A DNA stretch of 64,000 bases, from assembly GCF_003202235.1 (NCBI RefSeq), contig NZ_MASU01000021.1:1-64000 (forward strand). The letters are read 5' to 3'. The notes beneath the pieces were generated by a model. That model was not told where the DNA came from, did not search any database, and worked only from the letters and a program-made list of their open reading frames with translations. The position numbers and the translations under genes are program-made. Numbering within the stretch: position 1 is the first letter of the stretch; every line of letters begins with the position of its first letter. This stretch comes from Prauserella flavalba. GTDB taxonomy: Bacteria; Actinomycetota; Actinomycetes; Mycobacteriales; Pseudonocardiaceae. Shown piece by piece: positions 50,430 through 59,649 of this stretch.

Positions 50430-51616
50430 ACCCGCTGCACCAGCGTGGCGGTGCCGAGGCCGCCGCCGCAGCACATCGTGACGAGACCGGTCTCCACGTC
50501 GCGGCGCTCCATCTCCGCCAGGAGGGTGGCGAAGAGCCGCGCGCCGGTCGCGCCGACCGGGTGGCCGAGCGCGATCGCGCCACCGTTGACGTTCACCTTG
50601 TCGAGATCGGCCTTGAGCTCCTGCTCCCAGGCGAGCACGACGGACGAGAACGCTTCGTTGACCTCGATGAGGTCGATGTCGTCGATCGTCATCCCGTTGC
50701 GCTCGAGCAACTTCCGGGTCGCGGGAATCGGTCCGGTCAGCATGATCGCCGGGTCGACACCGACGGTGGTCTGGTCCAGGATCCGCGCGCGCCTGGGCAG
50801 ACCGAAGCGGTCCACGGCCGAGTCCGAAGCCAGGACCAGCCCCGCGGCCCCGTCGGTCATCGGGGACGCGCTGCCCGCGGTGATCCTGCCCGGGTGCGGG
50901 CCGTCTTCGGGGCGGAAGACCGGCTTGAGGCGGGCGAGGGACTCCACCGACGAGTCGGCCCTGATGCCCTGGTCGCTGGTTCGCACGGCCCCGTCGAGCT
51001 CGAAGGGGATGATCTCCCGTTCGAAGCGACCTGCGGACACGGCGTCGGCCGCGAGCCGGTGCGATCGCACGGCGAACTCGTCCATCGCCTCGCGGGTCAG
51101 TCCCCACTGCTCGGCGATCCGCTCCGCGGCCTCCCCCATCGACGGGAAGTCCCACACCTCGAGCAACTCGGCCGGCCATGCCGGGCCGTAGAGCTTCTCG
51201 ATCTCGCCGACCGCCGCCATCGGGATGTGGCCCATGTGCTCGACTCCGCCCGCGATCACGACATCGTGCGTGCCTGACGAGACGCAGGCCGCCGCCATCG
51301 CGACGGCGCTCTGGGCCGAGCCGCAGCGCCGGTCGAGCTGCGCGGCCGGGACCATCGGCGAGTAGCCGGCGGTCAGCCAGGCGTTGCGCCCCACGTTGCG
51401 CGACTGCTCACCGAACGGGGCCGTGTTGCCGATGAGCACGTCCTCGACGTCGGTGTGGGCGAGACCGGTCCCGGCCAACAGCGCCTGGTAGACCGTCGCG
51501 AGCATGGTGTTCGGGTGCACCTCGCGGTACCACCCCTTCTCGCGGTGGCCGCGGCCCATCGGGGTGCGGAGCGCCTCGACGATCCACGCGTCGCGGCCGG
51601 TTCCTGCGAACGCCAT
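50426..51616 (-). CDS. Thiolase (acetyl-CoA C-acyltransferase)
   Basis: A 396-residue thiolase. The nucleophile Cys is in AAQLDRRCGSAQSAV, the second active-site set is VNEAFSSVV and GGAIALGHPVGATGAR, and the catalytic Cys/His region ends MCCGGGLGTATLV. It cleaves 3-ketoacyl-CoA to acetyl-CoA and a shortened acyl-CoA. ATG 51616 overlaps the stop of the SDR gene by one base. Confidence 0.94.
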   Translation of the reverse strand: MAFAGTGRDAWIVEALRTPMGRGHREKGWYREVHPNTMLATVYQALLAGTGLAHTDVEDVLIGNTAPFGEQSRNVGRNAWLTAGYSPMVPAAQLDRRCGSAQSAVAMAAACVSSGTHDVVIAGGVEHMGHIPMAAVGEIEKLYGPAWPAELLEVWDFPSMGEAAERIAEQWGLTREAMDEFAVRSHRLAADAVSAGRFEREIIPFELDGAVRTSDQGIRADSSVESLARLKPVFRPEDGPHPGRITAGSASPMTDGAAGLVLASDSAVDRFGLPRRARILDQTTVGVDPAIMLTGPIPATRKLLERNGMTIDDIDLIEVNEAFSSVVLAWEQELKADLDKVNVNGGAIALGHPVGATGARLFATLLAEMERRDVETGLVTMCCGGGLGTATLVQRV

Positions 51617-52371
51617 CAGATCACCGTCCCTCCATCGACCGGCAGGATCTGCCCGGTGATGTACGAGGCGGCGTCCGAGGCGAAGAACACGAACGTCGCC
51701 GAGACCTCCTCGGGCTCCGCCCACCGGCCGAGGGGGATGCGCGCGAGGGTCAGCTCCGCGAGCTTCTCGTTACCGCGGATGTTGGCGGTCATGTTCGTGG
51801 CGGCCAGCGGTGCGACCGCGTTGACCGTGATGTTCCTCTTCGCCAGCTCCCTGGCCAGTGACTTGGTGAGCCCGACGACCCCGGCCTTCGCCGCGCCGTA
51901 GTTGGCCTGGCCGATCGTCCCGACCAGGCCGGCCGCGGACGTCACGTTGATGACCCGGCCCGTGCCGTCCTGAGGCAGGTACGGCAGCACAGCGTGCGTC
52001 ACGGTGAAGGTGCCGCCCACGTGCACGTTCAGCACGTCGTTGAACTGTTCGGCGGTCATCTTGTCGAACATCGCGGGGGAGATCGCGCCCGCGTTGTTGA
52101 CGACGATGTGGACGGTGCCGTCACCCAGCGCGGCAGCGTTTTCCGCGGCAGCGGCAGCGGCCCCGGCGTCGCGGACGTCGACCGCGGCCGAGCGCGCCGT
52201 GCCGCCCGCCGCCGTGATCTCGTCGGCGACCGCCTGCGCGGCGTCCTTGTCGAGATCTGCGACCAGCACTGCCGCTCCGGAAGCCGCGTAGGCCTTCGCG
52301 ACAGCGGCGCCGATGCCGTTGCCCGCGCCCGTGACGAGGGCGGTGCGGCCGGCGAGGGAGAAGAGAGACAT
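51616..52371 (-). CDS. SDR-family 3-hydroxyacyl-CoA dehydrogenase-like protein
   Basis: A 251-residue FabG-like oxidoreductase. Motifs are TGAGNGIGAAVAKAY, NNAG, VINVTSAAGLVG with Ser, and YGAAKAGVVGLTKSLA with Tyr/Lys. It lies between an acyl-CoA dehydrogenase and a thiolase, where a 3-hydroxyacyl-CoA dehydrogenase is needed. It overlaps both neighbours by one base. Confidence 0.88.
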   Translation of the reverse strand: MSLFSLAGRTALVTGAGNGIGAAVAKAYAASGAAVLVADLDKDAAQAVADEITAAGGTARSAAVDVRDAGAAAAAAENAAALGDGTVHIVVNNAGAISPAMFDKMTAEQFNDVLNVHVGGTFTVTHAVLPYLPQDGTGRVINVTSAAGLVGTIGQANYGAAKAGVVGLTKSLARELAKRNITVNAVAPLAATNMTANIRGNEKLAELTLARIPLGRWAEPEEVSATFVFFASDAASYITGQILPVDGGTVI

Positions 52372-53537
52372 CAGTAGCTCCTGGGAAGTCCGAGAACGTG
52401 CTCGCCGAGGAAGTTCAGGACCATCTCCTGGCTGATCGGCGCGATGCGGGTGAGGCGGGCCTCGCGGAAGTAGCGGGAGACGTGGTACTCCTCCGAGTAC
52501 CCCATGCCGCCGTGGGTCTGCAACGCGCGGTCGGCGGCCGCGAAGCCGGCGTCGGCGCAGAGGTACTTGGCGGTGTTCGCCTCACGACCGCAGGGCTGAC
52601 CGCTGTCGTAGAGCCAGGTCGCCTTCCGCAGCACGAGTTCCGCGGCGTCGAGCCGGGCGAGCGCATCGGCGAGCGGGAACTGGATGCCCTGGTTCATGCC
52701 GATCCGCCGGCCGAACACCTCGCGCTCGTTGCCGTATCGGACGGCGCGGCTCAGTGCCGCGCGGCCGATGCCCAGTGCCTCGGCGGCGACCAGACAGCGC
52801 TCCGGGTTGAGGCCGTCGAGGATGTACTTGAACCCCCGTCCCTCCTCGCCGACCCGGTGCTCCTCGGGGATGCGAAGATCGTCGATGAACAGCTCGTTGG
52901 ACGTGACCGCGTTGCGGCCCATCTTCCTGATCGGACGGATGTCGACGTGCGCGCGGTCGAGGTCGGTGAAGAAGAGCGTCAGGCCGTCGGTCTTCCTGCT
53001 GACGTCCTCCGCCTTGGAGGTACGCGTGAGCAGGAGGATCTTGTCCGACTCCATCGCCTTGGAGATCCACACCTTGCGGCCGTTGACGACGTAGTCGGTG
53101 CCGTCCCGCCTGGCGAACGTGGTGATCTTCGTGGTGTCCAGCCCGGCGCCCGGTTCGGTCACACCGAAGCAGACGTGCAGGTCTCCCTTCACCAGCCGGG
53201 GAAGGTTCTCCTGCTTCAGCTCGTCCGAGCCGTGCATGATCACCGGGTGCATGCCGAAGATGGACATGTGCATGGAGCTCGCGCCGTTCATGCCCGCGCC
53301 CGAGGCGGCCACCTCCTCGAGGAGTATCGATGCCTCGGTGATGCCGAAACCACTGCCGCCGTACTCCTCGGGGGTGGTGATGCCGAGCCAGCCGCCGTCC
53401 GCGAACGCCTGGTAGAACTCGGTCGGGAACTCGTGGTTGGCGTCCTTCTCCAGCCAGTACTGGTCATCGAACTTGGCTGCCAGGTCGGCCGCTGCCGTGC
53501 GGATCAGTTGCTGGTCCTCGGTGAGTTCGAAGTTCAC
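52371..53537 (-). CDS. Acyl-CoA dehydrogenase
   Basis: A 388-residue flavoenzyme from GTG 53537 (GAAGGGGG upstream). Marks are LGITTPEEYGGSGFG, CFGVTEPGAGLDTTKI, KVWISKAMESDK, LQTHGGMGYSEEYHVSRYFREARLTRIAPISQEM. It makes the 2,3-double bond of an acyl-CoA with FAD. In the pathway proposed it could act on cyclohexanecarboxyl-CoA-like or chain acyl-CoA. One of two such enzymes in the regulon. Confidence 0.92.
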   Translation of the reverse strand: MNFELTEDQQLIRTAAADLAAKFDDQYWLEKDANHEFPTEFYQAFADGGWLGITTPEEYGGSGFGITEASILLEEVAASGAGMNGASSMHMSIFGMHPVIMHGSDELKQENLPRLVKGDLHVCFGVTEPGAGLDTTKITTFARRDGTDYVVNGRKVWISKAMESDKILLLTRTSKAEDVSRKTDGLTLFFTDLDRAHVDIRPIRKMGRNAVTSNELFIDDLRIPEEHRVGEEGRGFKYILDGLNPERCLVAAEALGIGRAALSRAVRYGNEREVFGRRIGMNQGIQFPLADALARLDAAELVLRKATWLYDSGQPCGREANTAKYLCADAGFAAADRALQTHGGMGYSEEYHVSRYFREARLTRIAPISQEMVLNFLGEHVLGLPRSY

Positions 53538-53592
53538 CTGGAACCCCCTTCGAGTCTGATGAGTTGTGGCGGGCCGCCGGGAGGAACAGGAG

Positions 53593-55236
53593 TCACGCCT
53601 TCGGAGCCGTCGGTGCGAGCGAGCCGCCCATGATGGAGTCGCGCAGCGCGAACTTCTGGATCTTCCCGGCCGCTGTGGTCGGGTACGCGTCGACGAAGAA
53701 CCAGACCGACGGGGCCTTGAAGCGGGCGATCTTGTTCCGGCAGTACTGCTGCAGATCCGAGGGCGTGACCGTGGACGAGGGAACGGTTCGGACGACCGCT
53801 GCGACAACCTCGCCCAGCTCGTCGTCAGGAATCCCGAGCACGACGGCTTCCGCCACGTCGGGGTGCTCGAAGAGCACGTCCTCGACCTCACGCGGGGAGA
53901 TGTTCTCCCCGCCGCGGATGATCATGTCCTTCAGCCGGCCGGTGATCCGGAGGTACCCGCGTTCGTCCATCGACCCGAGATCGCCGGTGTGCAGCCAGCC
54001 CTCCTCGTCGAGCGTGAGACGGGTCGTCTCCGGGTCGTCGAGGTAACCGATCATCATCTGGTGGCCGCGGCCGCAGATCTCGCCCTCGACGCCGAGCGGG
54101 ACGATGCTCCCGTCGACGGGGTCCGCGATCTTGATCTCGACCTGCTTCACGGGCCGTCCGATGGTCTCGGACTGGTCCTCGGGGGTGTCGTCGACACGCG
54201 TCGTGGTGACGACACCGGAAACCTCCGTCTGCCCGTAGATGTTGGTGAAGCTGCAGCCGAACGCCGCCTTCGTCCGGCGGATGAGCTCGGCCGGAACCGG
54301 CGCGGCGCCGGACACGAGCGTGTGCACGCTCGACATGTCCCGCTCGGCGAAGCGGGGGTGGTCGAGCAGCCTGATCAGCATCGTCGGCACGAAGAGACCC
54401 ATGTTCACCCGCTCGCTCTCCATGAGCTCCAGCACGAGACCGGGTTCGAACTCGGGTGCGACGACGTGGGTGCCCTGGCGCGCGACGATGCCGAGGCAGG
54501 CCGTCACGCAGCCGCCGACGTGGAAGAGCGGCATCGCATTGAGCCACACGTCACCGAGTTCCATCCCGCACTGGGTGAGGACGAGGTTCGGCGTGTTGCA
54601 GATGCCACGGTGGTGGAGGAGCACTCCCTTGGGGAACCCGGTCGTCCCGCCCGTGTACTGGATCTGCGCCGGGGACGCGGCGTCGACCACGGGTAGCTCG
54701 ACGTCCGGGCGACCGGCCGCGAGGAAGTCCTCCCACTCGCTGAAGCGCAGGATCGTCCGCACCGACGGAATGTCCTTGGCCAGCCGCGTGACCGTGGCGA
54801 GGAGGTCGTGACCCCGGTACTCGTCAGCCAGGAAGACCCCCGCCGCCGCGGACTTGCGGAGGACGTACTCGATCTCGCGTTCCTGGTACGCCGGGTTGGC
54901 GGTGGCGAGGACGAGCCCCGCGAGGCCCGCGCCCAGCTGCAGAACCACCCACCGCGCCGAGTTCGGCGCGAGGATGAGGATCCGCTCCCCCGGCTCGAAC
55001 CGATCGAGCAGGGTGCGCGCCACCGATCGGGCCTCCTCGAGCAGCTCGGCGTACGTCCACCGGCGCCGCGCCGCGGGGTCGCGCAGGCCATCGACCAGCG
55101 CGACGCGGTCCGGCGCCTGTGCGGCCGCGCGCTCGAGCAGCTTGCCCACCGTGAGGTCGTTCTCGATCTGGTAGGACCTGTCGGCAGGCCAGTACGACGT
55201 CGTCAACGGAAGCGCCCGCGTCTTCTCCATGATCAT
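53593..55236 (-). CDS. AMP-forming acyl-CoA ligase, possibly for an alicyclic acid
   Basis: A 547-residue ANL ligase. The phosphate loop is IQYTGGTTGFPKGVLLH, then NIYGQTEVSGVV, WLHTGDLGSMDERGYLRITGRLKDMIIRGGEN, and catalytic Lys in TTAAGKIQKFALR. The opening (LPLTTSYWPADRSYQIENDLTVGKLLE) is like the 42058 ligase and like AliA/BadA-group proteins. In a set with BadH/BadI-like genes it probably activates a cyclic carboxylate. ATG 55236 with GGAGAA; ATG 55230 also possible. Confidence 0.9.
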   Translation of the reverse strand: MIMEKTRALPLTTSYWPADRSYQIENDLTVGKLLERAAAQAPDRVALVDGLRDPAARRRWTYAELLEEARSVARTLLDRFEPGERILILAPNSARWVVLQLGAGLAGLVLATANPAYQEREIEYVLRKSAAAGVFLADEYRGHDLLATVTRLAKDIPSVRTILRFSEWEDFLAAGRPDVELPVVDAASPAQIQYTGGTTGFPKGVLLHHRGICNTPNLVLTQCGMELGDVWLNAMPLFHVGGCVTACLGIVARQGTHVVAPEFEPGLVLELMESERVNMGLFVPTMLIRLLDHPRFAERDMSSVHTLVSGAAPVPAELIRRTKAAFGCSFTNIYGQTEVSGVVTTTRVDDTPEDQSETIGRPVKQVEIKIADPVDGSIVPLGVEGEICGRGHQMMIGYLDDPETTRLTLDEEGWLHTGDLGSMDERGYLRITGRLKDMIIRGGENISPREVEDVLFEHPDVAEAVVLGIPDDELGEVVAAVVRTVPSSTVTPSDLQQYCRNKIARFKAPSVWFFVDAYPTTAAGKIQKFALRDSIMGGSLAPTAPKA

Positions 55237-55270
55237 GTCCGTTTCTCCGACTGACTCGGCTGACGAGGCG

Positions 55271-56032
55271 TCAGGCCATGGTCAGGCCACCACTGACCGA
55301 CAGCGTCTGTCCGGTGATGAACCCGGCCCCGTCGCTGGCGAAGAACCGGACGGCGGCGGCGATGTCGGCCGGCTCGCCCAGACGGCGCATCGGGACCGCG
55401 CGGACCATGGCCTGCATCGTCGCCTCGGCCTTCTCTTGCTTCTCCAGGACGCTCTCCATCGCCGGGGTCCGCGTGGGCCCGGGGCAGACCGTGTTCGCGG
55501 TGACGCCGGCACGCGCGGACTCGCGCGCGATGGTCTTGGTGAACGCGATGATGCCGCCCTTCGCACCGGAGTAGACGGCCTCCATCGAGGACCCCACCCG
55601 GCCCGCGTCGGAGCCGATGTTGATGATGCGACCGGCCTTGCGCTCGAGCATTCCCGGCAGCACCTGCCGGACGAACCGGAGCGCGGCCTTGAAGTTGACG
55701 TCGATGATCCGGTCCCAGAAAGTCTCCTCGGTGTCCACGAAGAGCAGGTGCTCATCGAAGCCCGCGTTGTTGACCAGGACGTGGATCGGTCCGACGGTCG
55801 TTGTGATCTCGTCCACGACGGCCGCGACACGGGCGCTGCCGGTCACGTCGACCCGATGCGGCGACGCGGCCAGTCCGCGGTCCTGGAGGGCCTTGGCCAC
55901 TTCGCTCGCCGTCGCCTCGTCACGGTCGACGATGGCGACGTGGAAGCCGTCCTCGGCCAGCGCCTCGGAGATCCCGCGGCCGATGCCCTGACCGCCACCG
56001 GTGACGATCGCAACTCGCTTGTCGGTACCCAC
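55271..56032 (-). CDS. SDR similar to 2-hydroxycyclohexanecarboxyl-CoA dehydrogenase (BadH)
   Basis: A 253-residue SDR from GTG 56032 (AAGGAG 8 bp upstream). TGGGQGIGRGISEAL, NNAG, IINIGSDAGRVGSSMEAVYS, GAKGGIIAFTKTIARE. The Ser loop GSDAGRVGSS, CPGPTRTP, and the end GFITGQTLSVSGGLTMA closely match the BadH of Rhodopseudomonas palustris as I know it. BadH oxidises 2-hydroxy- to 2-ketocyclohexanecarboxyl-CoA. Members also act on related 3-hydroxyacyl-CoA. Confidence 0.8.
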   Translation of the reverse strand: MGTDKRVAIVTGGGQGIGRGISEALAEDGFHVAIVDRDEATASEVAKALQDRGLAASPHRVDVTGSARVAAVVDEITTTVGPIHVLVNNAGFDEHLLFVDTEETFWDRIIDVNFKAALRFVRQVLPGMLERKAGRIINIGSDAGRVGSSMEAVYSGAKGGIIAFTKTIARESARAGVTANTVCPGPTRTPAMESVLEKQEKAEATMQAMVRAVPMRRLGEPADIAAAVRFFASDGAGFITGQTLSVSGGLTMA

Positions 56033-56063
56033 TGTCTTCACTCCTTGTTGATTTCGCGGGGCG

Positions 56064-56819
56064 CTAGCCCAGGTCGACCTTCGTCGCTCCCCCATCGACA
56101 GACAGGGTTTCGCCGGTGATCCATGCCGCGTGGTCCGAGAGCAGGAAGCAGACCGCGGGTGCGACATCCTCCGGGGTCCCGAAACGGCGCATCGGGTAGC
56201 GCGTGAGCAACTCGTCCTCGTGTCCACTGGTTCTCGCCTCCGAGAACCGGGTCTTGATGATCGCCGGAGCGACCGCGTTGACGCGCACACGTGGTGCGAG
56301 CTCGAAAGCGAGCTGCATGGTCATGTGCCCGATCGCCGCCTTGGACATGGCGTAGACACCGAGGTTCTCGGCGGTGTGCCTTGCGGCCACGGACGTCACG
56401 TTGACCACGGCGCCGCCGGCCTCGGCCAGCCCGTTGCGGCAGGCGCTCTGGATCATCGACAGGCAGCCGACCACGTTGATCTCGAAGGTCTTGAGCACCA
56501 CCGGCGCGGAGGCATCGACCAGCGGGCCGTAGAACGGGCTCGCACCGACGTTGTTGACCAGGAAGTCCAGCGTTCCGAAGCGCTCGCGGACCTTCGACGT
56601 CACCGCGTCCGCCGCCTCGGCGTCTCGCACGTCGGCCTGGACCAGCAGCAGACGGTCACTTCCGAGCTCCCGTTCGGCCTCCGCGAGCGACTCGGTCTTG
56701 CGCGCCGTGATGGCGACGTTGGCACCGCGGCCGTGAAGCTCTCGCGCGATCTCGAACCCGATCCCCCGAGTCCCGCCGGTGACGATGGCCGTGCGTCCGT
56801 CGAACTGTGTCTGGTTCAT
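56064..56819 (-). CDS. SDR-family oxidoreductase
   Basis: A 251-residue SDR. Motifs: TGGTRGIGFEIARELHGRG, NNVG (a variant of NNAG), VVNVTSVAARHTAENLGVYAMSKAAIGHM with Ser, Tyr, Lys, and WITGETLSVDGGA. The third SDR of the set; its substrate is unclear. It may oxidise a ring alcohol or a 3-hydroxyacyl-CoA of a later round. ATG 56819, AGGAG upstream; 67 bp after the APH-like gene. Confidence 0.87.
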   Translation of the reverse strand: MNQTQFDGRTAIVTGGTRGIGFEIARELHGRGANVAITARKTESLAEAERELGSDRLLLVQADVRDAEAADAVTSKVRERFGTLDFLVNNVGASPFYGPLVDASAPVVLKTFEINVVGCLSMIQSACRNGLAEAGGAVVNVTSVAARHTAENLGVYAMSKAAIGHMTMQLAFELAPRVRVNAVAPAIIKTRFSEARTSGHEDELLTRYPMRRFGTPEDVAPAVCFLLSDHAAWITGETLSVDGGATKVDLG

Positions 56820-56886
56820 GGGCGCTCCTGTGTCTTGCGGGACACCCGCACGCGGTCGCGACGACGACTCGCTTCGCAATTTTCGG

Positions 56887-57951
56887 TCATCGTCGCTCCA
56901 ACGTCCGTCGTGATTGATCGAGAAGCGGCGCGATGAGATCCCCGACCGTCTCAAAGCCCTCGGGCGTGTTGCCTTCCAGGAAACGCCGGTGGATGCGACC
57001 GCGGAGGACCGCGAGCTTGAGATAGCCGAAGGCGGCGTACCACGAGAGCCCAGCGGGTTCGGTGCCGGTGCGCGTCGCATAGCGTTCGCTCAGCTCGCCG
57101 AACTCCGGGAAGCCGAGGGCCGGGTCGATGCCCTTCCGCATCCCGTCACCGCCGGGGTTGTCGACTCCCTCCCAGTAGCACTGGAGGAGCCCGAGGTCGG
57201 TGAGCGGGTCGCCGAGGGTGGCCATCTCCCAGTCGAGGACGGCGACGATGCGCCCGTCCCCGGACACCAGCACGTTGTCGAGACGGTAGTCGCCGTGCAC
57301 GATCGCGGAGCCCTGACTCTCCGGCATCCCGGTGCGCAGACGCTCCACCAGCGTCTCGACACCGGCGAAGCCGGCGAGCACGTCCTCGGCCTGACCGGTC
57401 CAGCGGGCGACCTGCCGCTGGAGGAATCCGGCCGGACGACCGAAGTGACCGAGTCCGACAGCCTCGGGATCGACGCCGTGCAGAGCGGCGAGCACGTCCA
57501 CCAGCTCAAACGACACGTCGTGAGCGCGTTCGGCCCCCAGCAGCGCGGTCTGCGCCGTGGTGCGGAAGACCGTGCCCTCGACGAAGGCCGACAGGTGGAA
57601 CGCGGCGCCGATGACCGACGGATCCTCGCAGTAGTGCAGCACCTCCGGCACGGGAACATCACTGGCCGCCAGTGCGCCCATGACGCGGTACTCGCGGCCC
57701 ATGTCGTGGGAGGCGGACGGCCGCTCCCCCAGCGGCGGCCGCCGCAGGACCCACCGCCCGGCGCCAGCCCCCAGCTCGAACGTCAGGTTGGAGTGCCCTC
57801 CGGCGAGCAGCATCGCGGTGAGCTCGCCCGACACAAGCCCCGGGACGGTTCTGTCGAGATAGGACCGCAGCGCACGAAGGTCGAGCCCGGGAGGCGACTC
57901 ATCGTGTCCGGACGCGCCCTGTGGTGGCGCCGTTGCCATTGTGTCGTTCAT
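56887..57951 (-). CDS. APH/ACAD10-type phosphotransferase family protein
   Basis: A 354-residue kinase-like protein. The catalytic loop is VHGDYRLDNVLV and the metal motif is LDWEMATLGDPLTDLG. In animals the related ACAD10/11 domains phosphorylate 4-hydroxyacyl-CoAs ahead of dehydrogenase; bacterial ones are common in acyl-CoA clusters. Here it may phosphorylate a hydroxyacyl-CoA intermediate. It adds to the evidence of an acyl-CoA pathway with hydroxylated substrates. Confidence 0.88.
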   Translation of the reverse strand: MNDTMATAPPQGASGHDESPPGLDLRALRSYLDRTVPGLVSGELTAMLLAGGHSNLTFELGAGAGRWVLRRPPLGERPSASHDMGREYRVMGALAASDVPVPEVLHYCEDPSVIGAAFHLSAFVEGTVFRTTAQTALLGAERAHDVSFELVDVLAALHGVDPEAVGLGHFGRPAGFLQRQVARWTGQAEDVLAGFAGVETLVERLRTGMPESQGSAIVHGDYRLDNVLVSGDGRIVAVLDWEMATLGDPLTDLGLLQCYWEGVDNPGGDGMRKGIDPALGFPEFGELSERYATRTGTEPAGLSWYAAFGYLKLAVLRGRIHRRFLEGNTPEGFETVGDLIAPLLDQSRRTLERR

Positions 57952-57962
57952 CGTCCATCCGT

Positions 57963-58751
57963 TCACTGAAACCGCGGCGGCCGCTTCTCGAGGAACGCCC
58001 GCATGCCCTCGCGTGCGTCCGGCCCGTCGAAGAGCGCCTCGACACGCGACACCTCGCCCGCCAGGCCCTCGGCGAGCGGGACCTCGAAGCTGGCGTCGAC
58101 CAGCTGGATCACGTCCGTCAGCGCGGGAATCGACAGCCCTGCCATACGCGTCGCGAGGCTGACGGCCTGTGCCTCGGCCTGGCCCGTCTCCGCGACGCGG
58201 TCGACCAGTCCCAGCTCGAGGGCTTCGTCCGCGTCGAGGAGCCGGGCGGTCAGCATCAGCTCGAGAGCGCGCCCGCGCCCGACGTACTTCGGGAGACGCT
58301 GGGTGGCGCCCGCACTCGGGATCAGACCGATCTTGGCTTCGGGAAGCCCCAGCTTGCCACCCCGAGCGGCAACGCGAAGATCGCACGCCAGCGCGAGTTC
58401 CAAGCCGCCGCCGAGCGCGCTTCCCTCGATCGCCGCGATCGTCGGCCGGTCGAGTGCCGCGACGCGCTCGACGGTCGAGCGAAGCCTCCGTCCGTACGCC
58501 ATGAAGCCGTCGCGGTCCACGTCGACCATCGTCTTGATGTCCGCACCGGCCGCGAAGAAACCGTCCACACCGGACGCGATCACGATGACGCGGGCACCGT
58601 CCTTCTCCGCGACGTCGAGCGCCTCGTCCAGGCCGTCGAGCAGCTGAGGCGCGAGCGCGTTGACGGGAGGGTTCTCCATCCGGATGACGAAGACGCCGTC
58701 CCCGCCTGCGGATGCGCTCACCGCCGTGGATGTGACCTCCGGGCTCACCAT
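57963..58751 (-). CDS. Enoyl-CoA hydratase, BadK-like
   Basis: A 262-residue crotonase. Oxyanion-hole segments FFAAGADIKTM and EGSALGGGLELALACDLRVA; catalytic Glu residues in ALGGGLELAL and GLPEAKIGLIPSAG. Both Glu residues are kept, so it should be a true hydratase. BadK hydrates cyclohex-1-ene-carboxyl-CoA to the 2-hydroxy form, which fits the neighbouring BadH- and BadI-like genes, but general enoyl-CoA hydratases look the same. Confidence 0.85.
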   Translation of the reverse strand: MVSPEVTSTAVSASAGGDGVFVIRMENPPVNALAPQLLDGLDEALDVAEKDGARVIVIASGVDGFFAAGADIKTMVDVDRDGFMAYGRRLRSTVERVAALDRPTIAAIEGSALGGGLELALACDLRVAARGGKLGLPEAKIGLIPSAGATQRLPKYVGRGRALELMLTARLLDADEALELGLVDRVAETGQAEAQAVSLATRMAGLSIPALTDVIQLVDASFEVPLAEGLAGEVSRVEALFDGPDAREGMRAFLEKRPPRFQ

Positions 58752-58761
58752 GACCCTCCCG

Positions 58762-59547
58762 TCACAGGTACTGCGCGAAGTCGGGCTTGCGCTTCTCGGA
58801 GAAGGCGCGGGCCCCTTCCATCGCCTCGTCGGAGTTCGCGAACGTGTCGAGCCCCACCTCCGACAGCAGTGCGATGCCGGCCTGGTGCTCGGTGTCGGCG
58901 TTGAAGGCCTTCTTGAGGAAGCGGAGTGCGGTCGGGCTGTAGTCGGCCATCGTGTTCACCCACTCCTTGGCGGCGGGGATGAGCTCCTCCTTGGGCACGA
59001 CCTTGTTCACCAGACCCCAGTTCAGCGCGTCCTGGGCGGTGTACTTGTCCAGCAGGAACCAGATCTCGCGGGCGCGCTTCTCGCCGACGACCCGGGCGAG
59101 ATACGACGCGCCGAAGCCACCGTCGAACGAGCCCACGCGCGGGCCGCTCTGGGCGAAGGTGGCGTGCTCGGCCGCGATCGACAGGTCGCAGATGACGTGC
59201 AGGACGTGCCCACCGCCGATCGCGATGCCGTTCACCGCGGCGATCACCGGCACCGGGACATCGCGGATCAGTCGCTGCAGGTACGTGCCTTCGAACAGAC
59301 CGTTGGACGTCGGGCCGTAGTCGCCGGTCTCCGCCCGCTGCTTCACATCGCCACCCACGCAGAAGGCGCGGTCGCCTGCGCCGGTCAGGACGATCCCACG
59401 CACCGACTTGTCCGCCCAAGCCCGCTTGAAGGCGTGGATGAGCTCCTCCGTCGTCTTGGCGCGGAAGGCGTTCATCCTGTCCGGCCGGTTGATCGTGAGG
59501 ACAGCGGCCGGGCCGTCGACTTCGTAGGAGATGTCCTCGTAGTCCAT
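58762..59547 (-). CDS. badI: 2-ketocyclohexanecarboxyl-CoA hydrolase-like crotonase (BadI-like)
   Basis: A 261-residue crotonase, the same length as R. palustris BadI (~260). Shared pattern: ISYEVDGPAAVLTINRPDRM, GAGDRAFCVGGDVKQR, AIGGGHVLHVICDLSIAAEH, SFDGGFGASYLARVVGEKRA, REIWFLLDKYTAQDA, and the end FSEKRKPDFAQYL. This is also the MenB-like ring-acting branch of crotonases. BadI adds water to a 2-keto ring CoA ester and opens it to pimelyl-CoA. It is the first gene of a ten-gene set (59547 to 49170) with an operator-like site 29 bp upstream. Confidence 0.78.
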   Translation of the reverse strand: MDYEDISYEVDGPAAVLTINRPDRMNAFRAKTTEELIHAFKRAWADKSVRGIVLTGAGDRAFCVGGDVKQRAETGDYGPTSNGLFEGTYLQRLIRDVPVPVIAAVNGIAIGGGHVLHVICDLSIAAEHATFAQSGPRVGSFDGGFGASYLARVVGEKRAREIWFLLDKYTAQDALNWGLVNKVVPKEELIPAAKEWVNTMADYSPTALRFLKKAFNADTEHQAGIALLSEVGLDTFANSDEAMEGARAFSEKRKPDFAQYL

Positions 59548-59575
59548 GTTCGCTACTACCTTTCTAATGGTCGAA

Positions 59576-59586
59576 TGGTATGAGCA
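59576..59586. promoter_or_regulatory. FadR/GntR operator-like, site C
   Basis: TGGTATGAGCA upstream of the BadI-like gene. Two mismatches to TGGTCTGACCA and one to TGGTCTGAGCA at 61744. The weakest of the five sites. Confidence 0.5.
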
Positions 59587-59649
59587 TATATACCGCTAGG
59601 GGGCGAGACAAGAGGTTCCGCAGCCCTTCGGCGACCGCTGACGCGTGTC

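Noticed and set aside
53538-53592. GAGTCTGATGAG as another FadR-type operator
   Set aside because: It lacks the TGGT/ACCA arms and lies inside a continuous operon.
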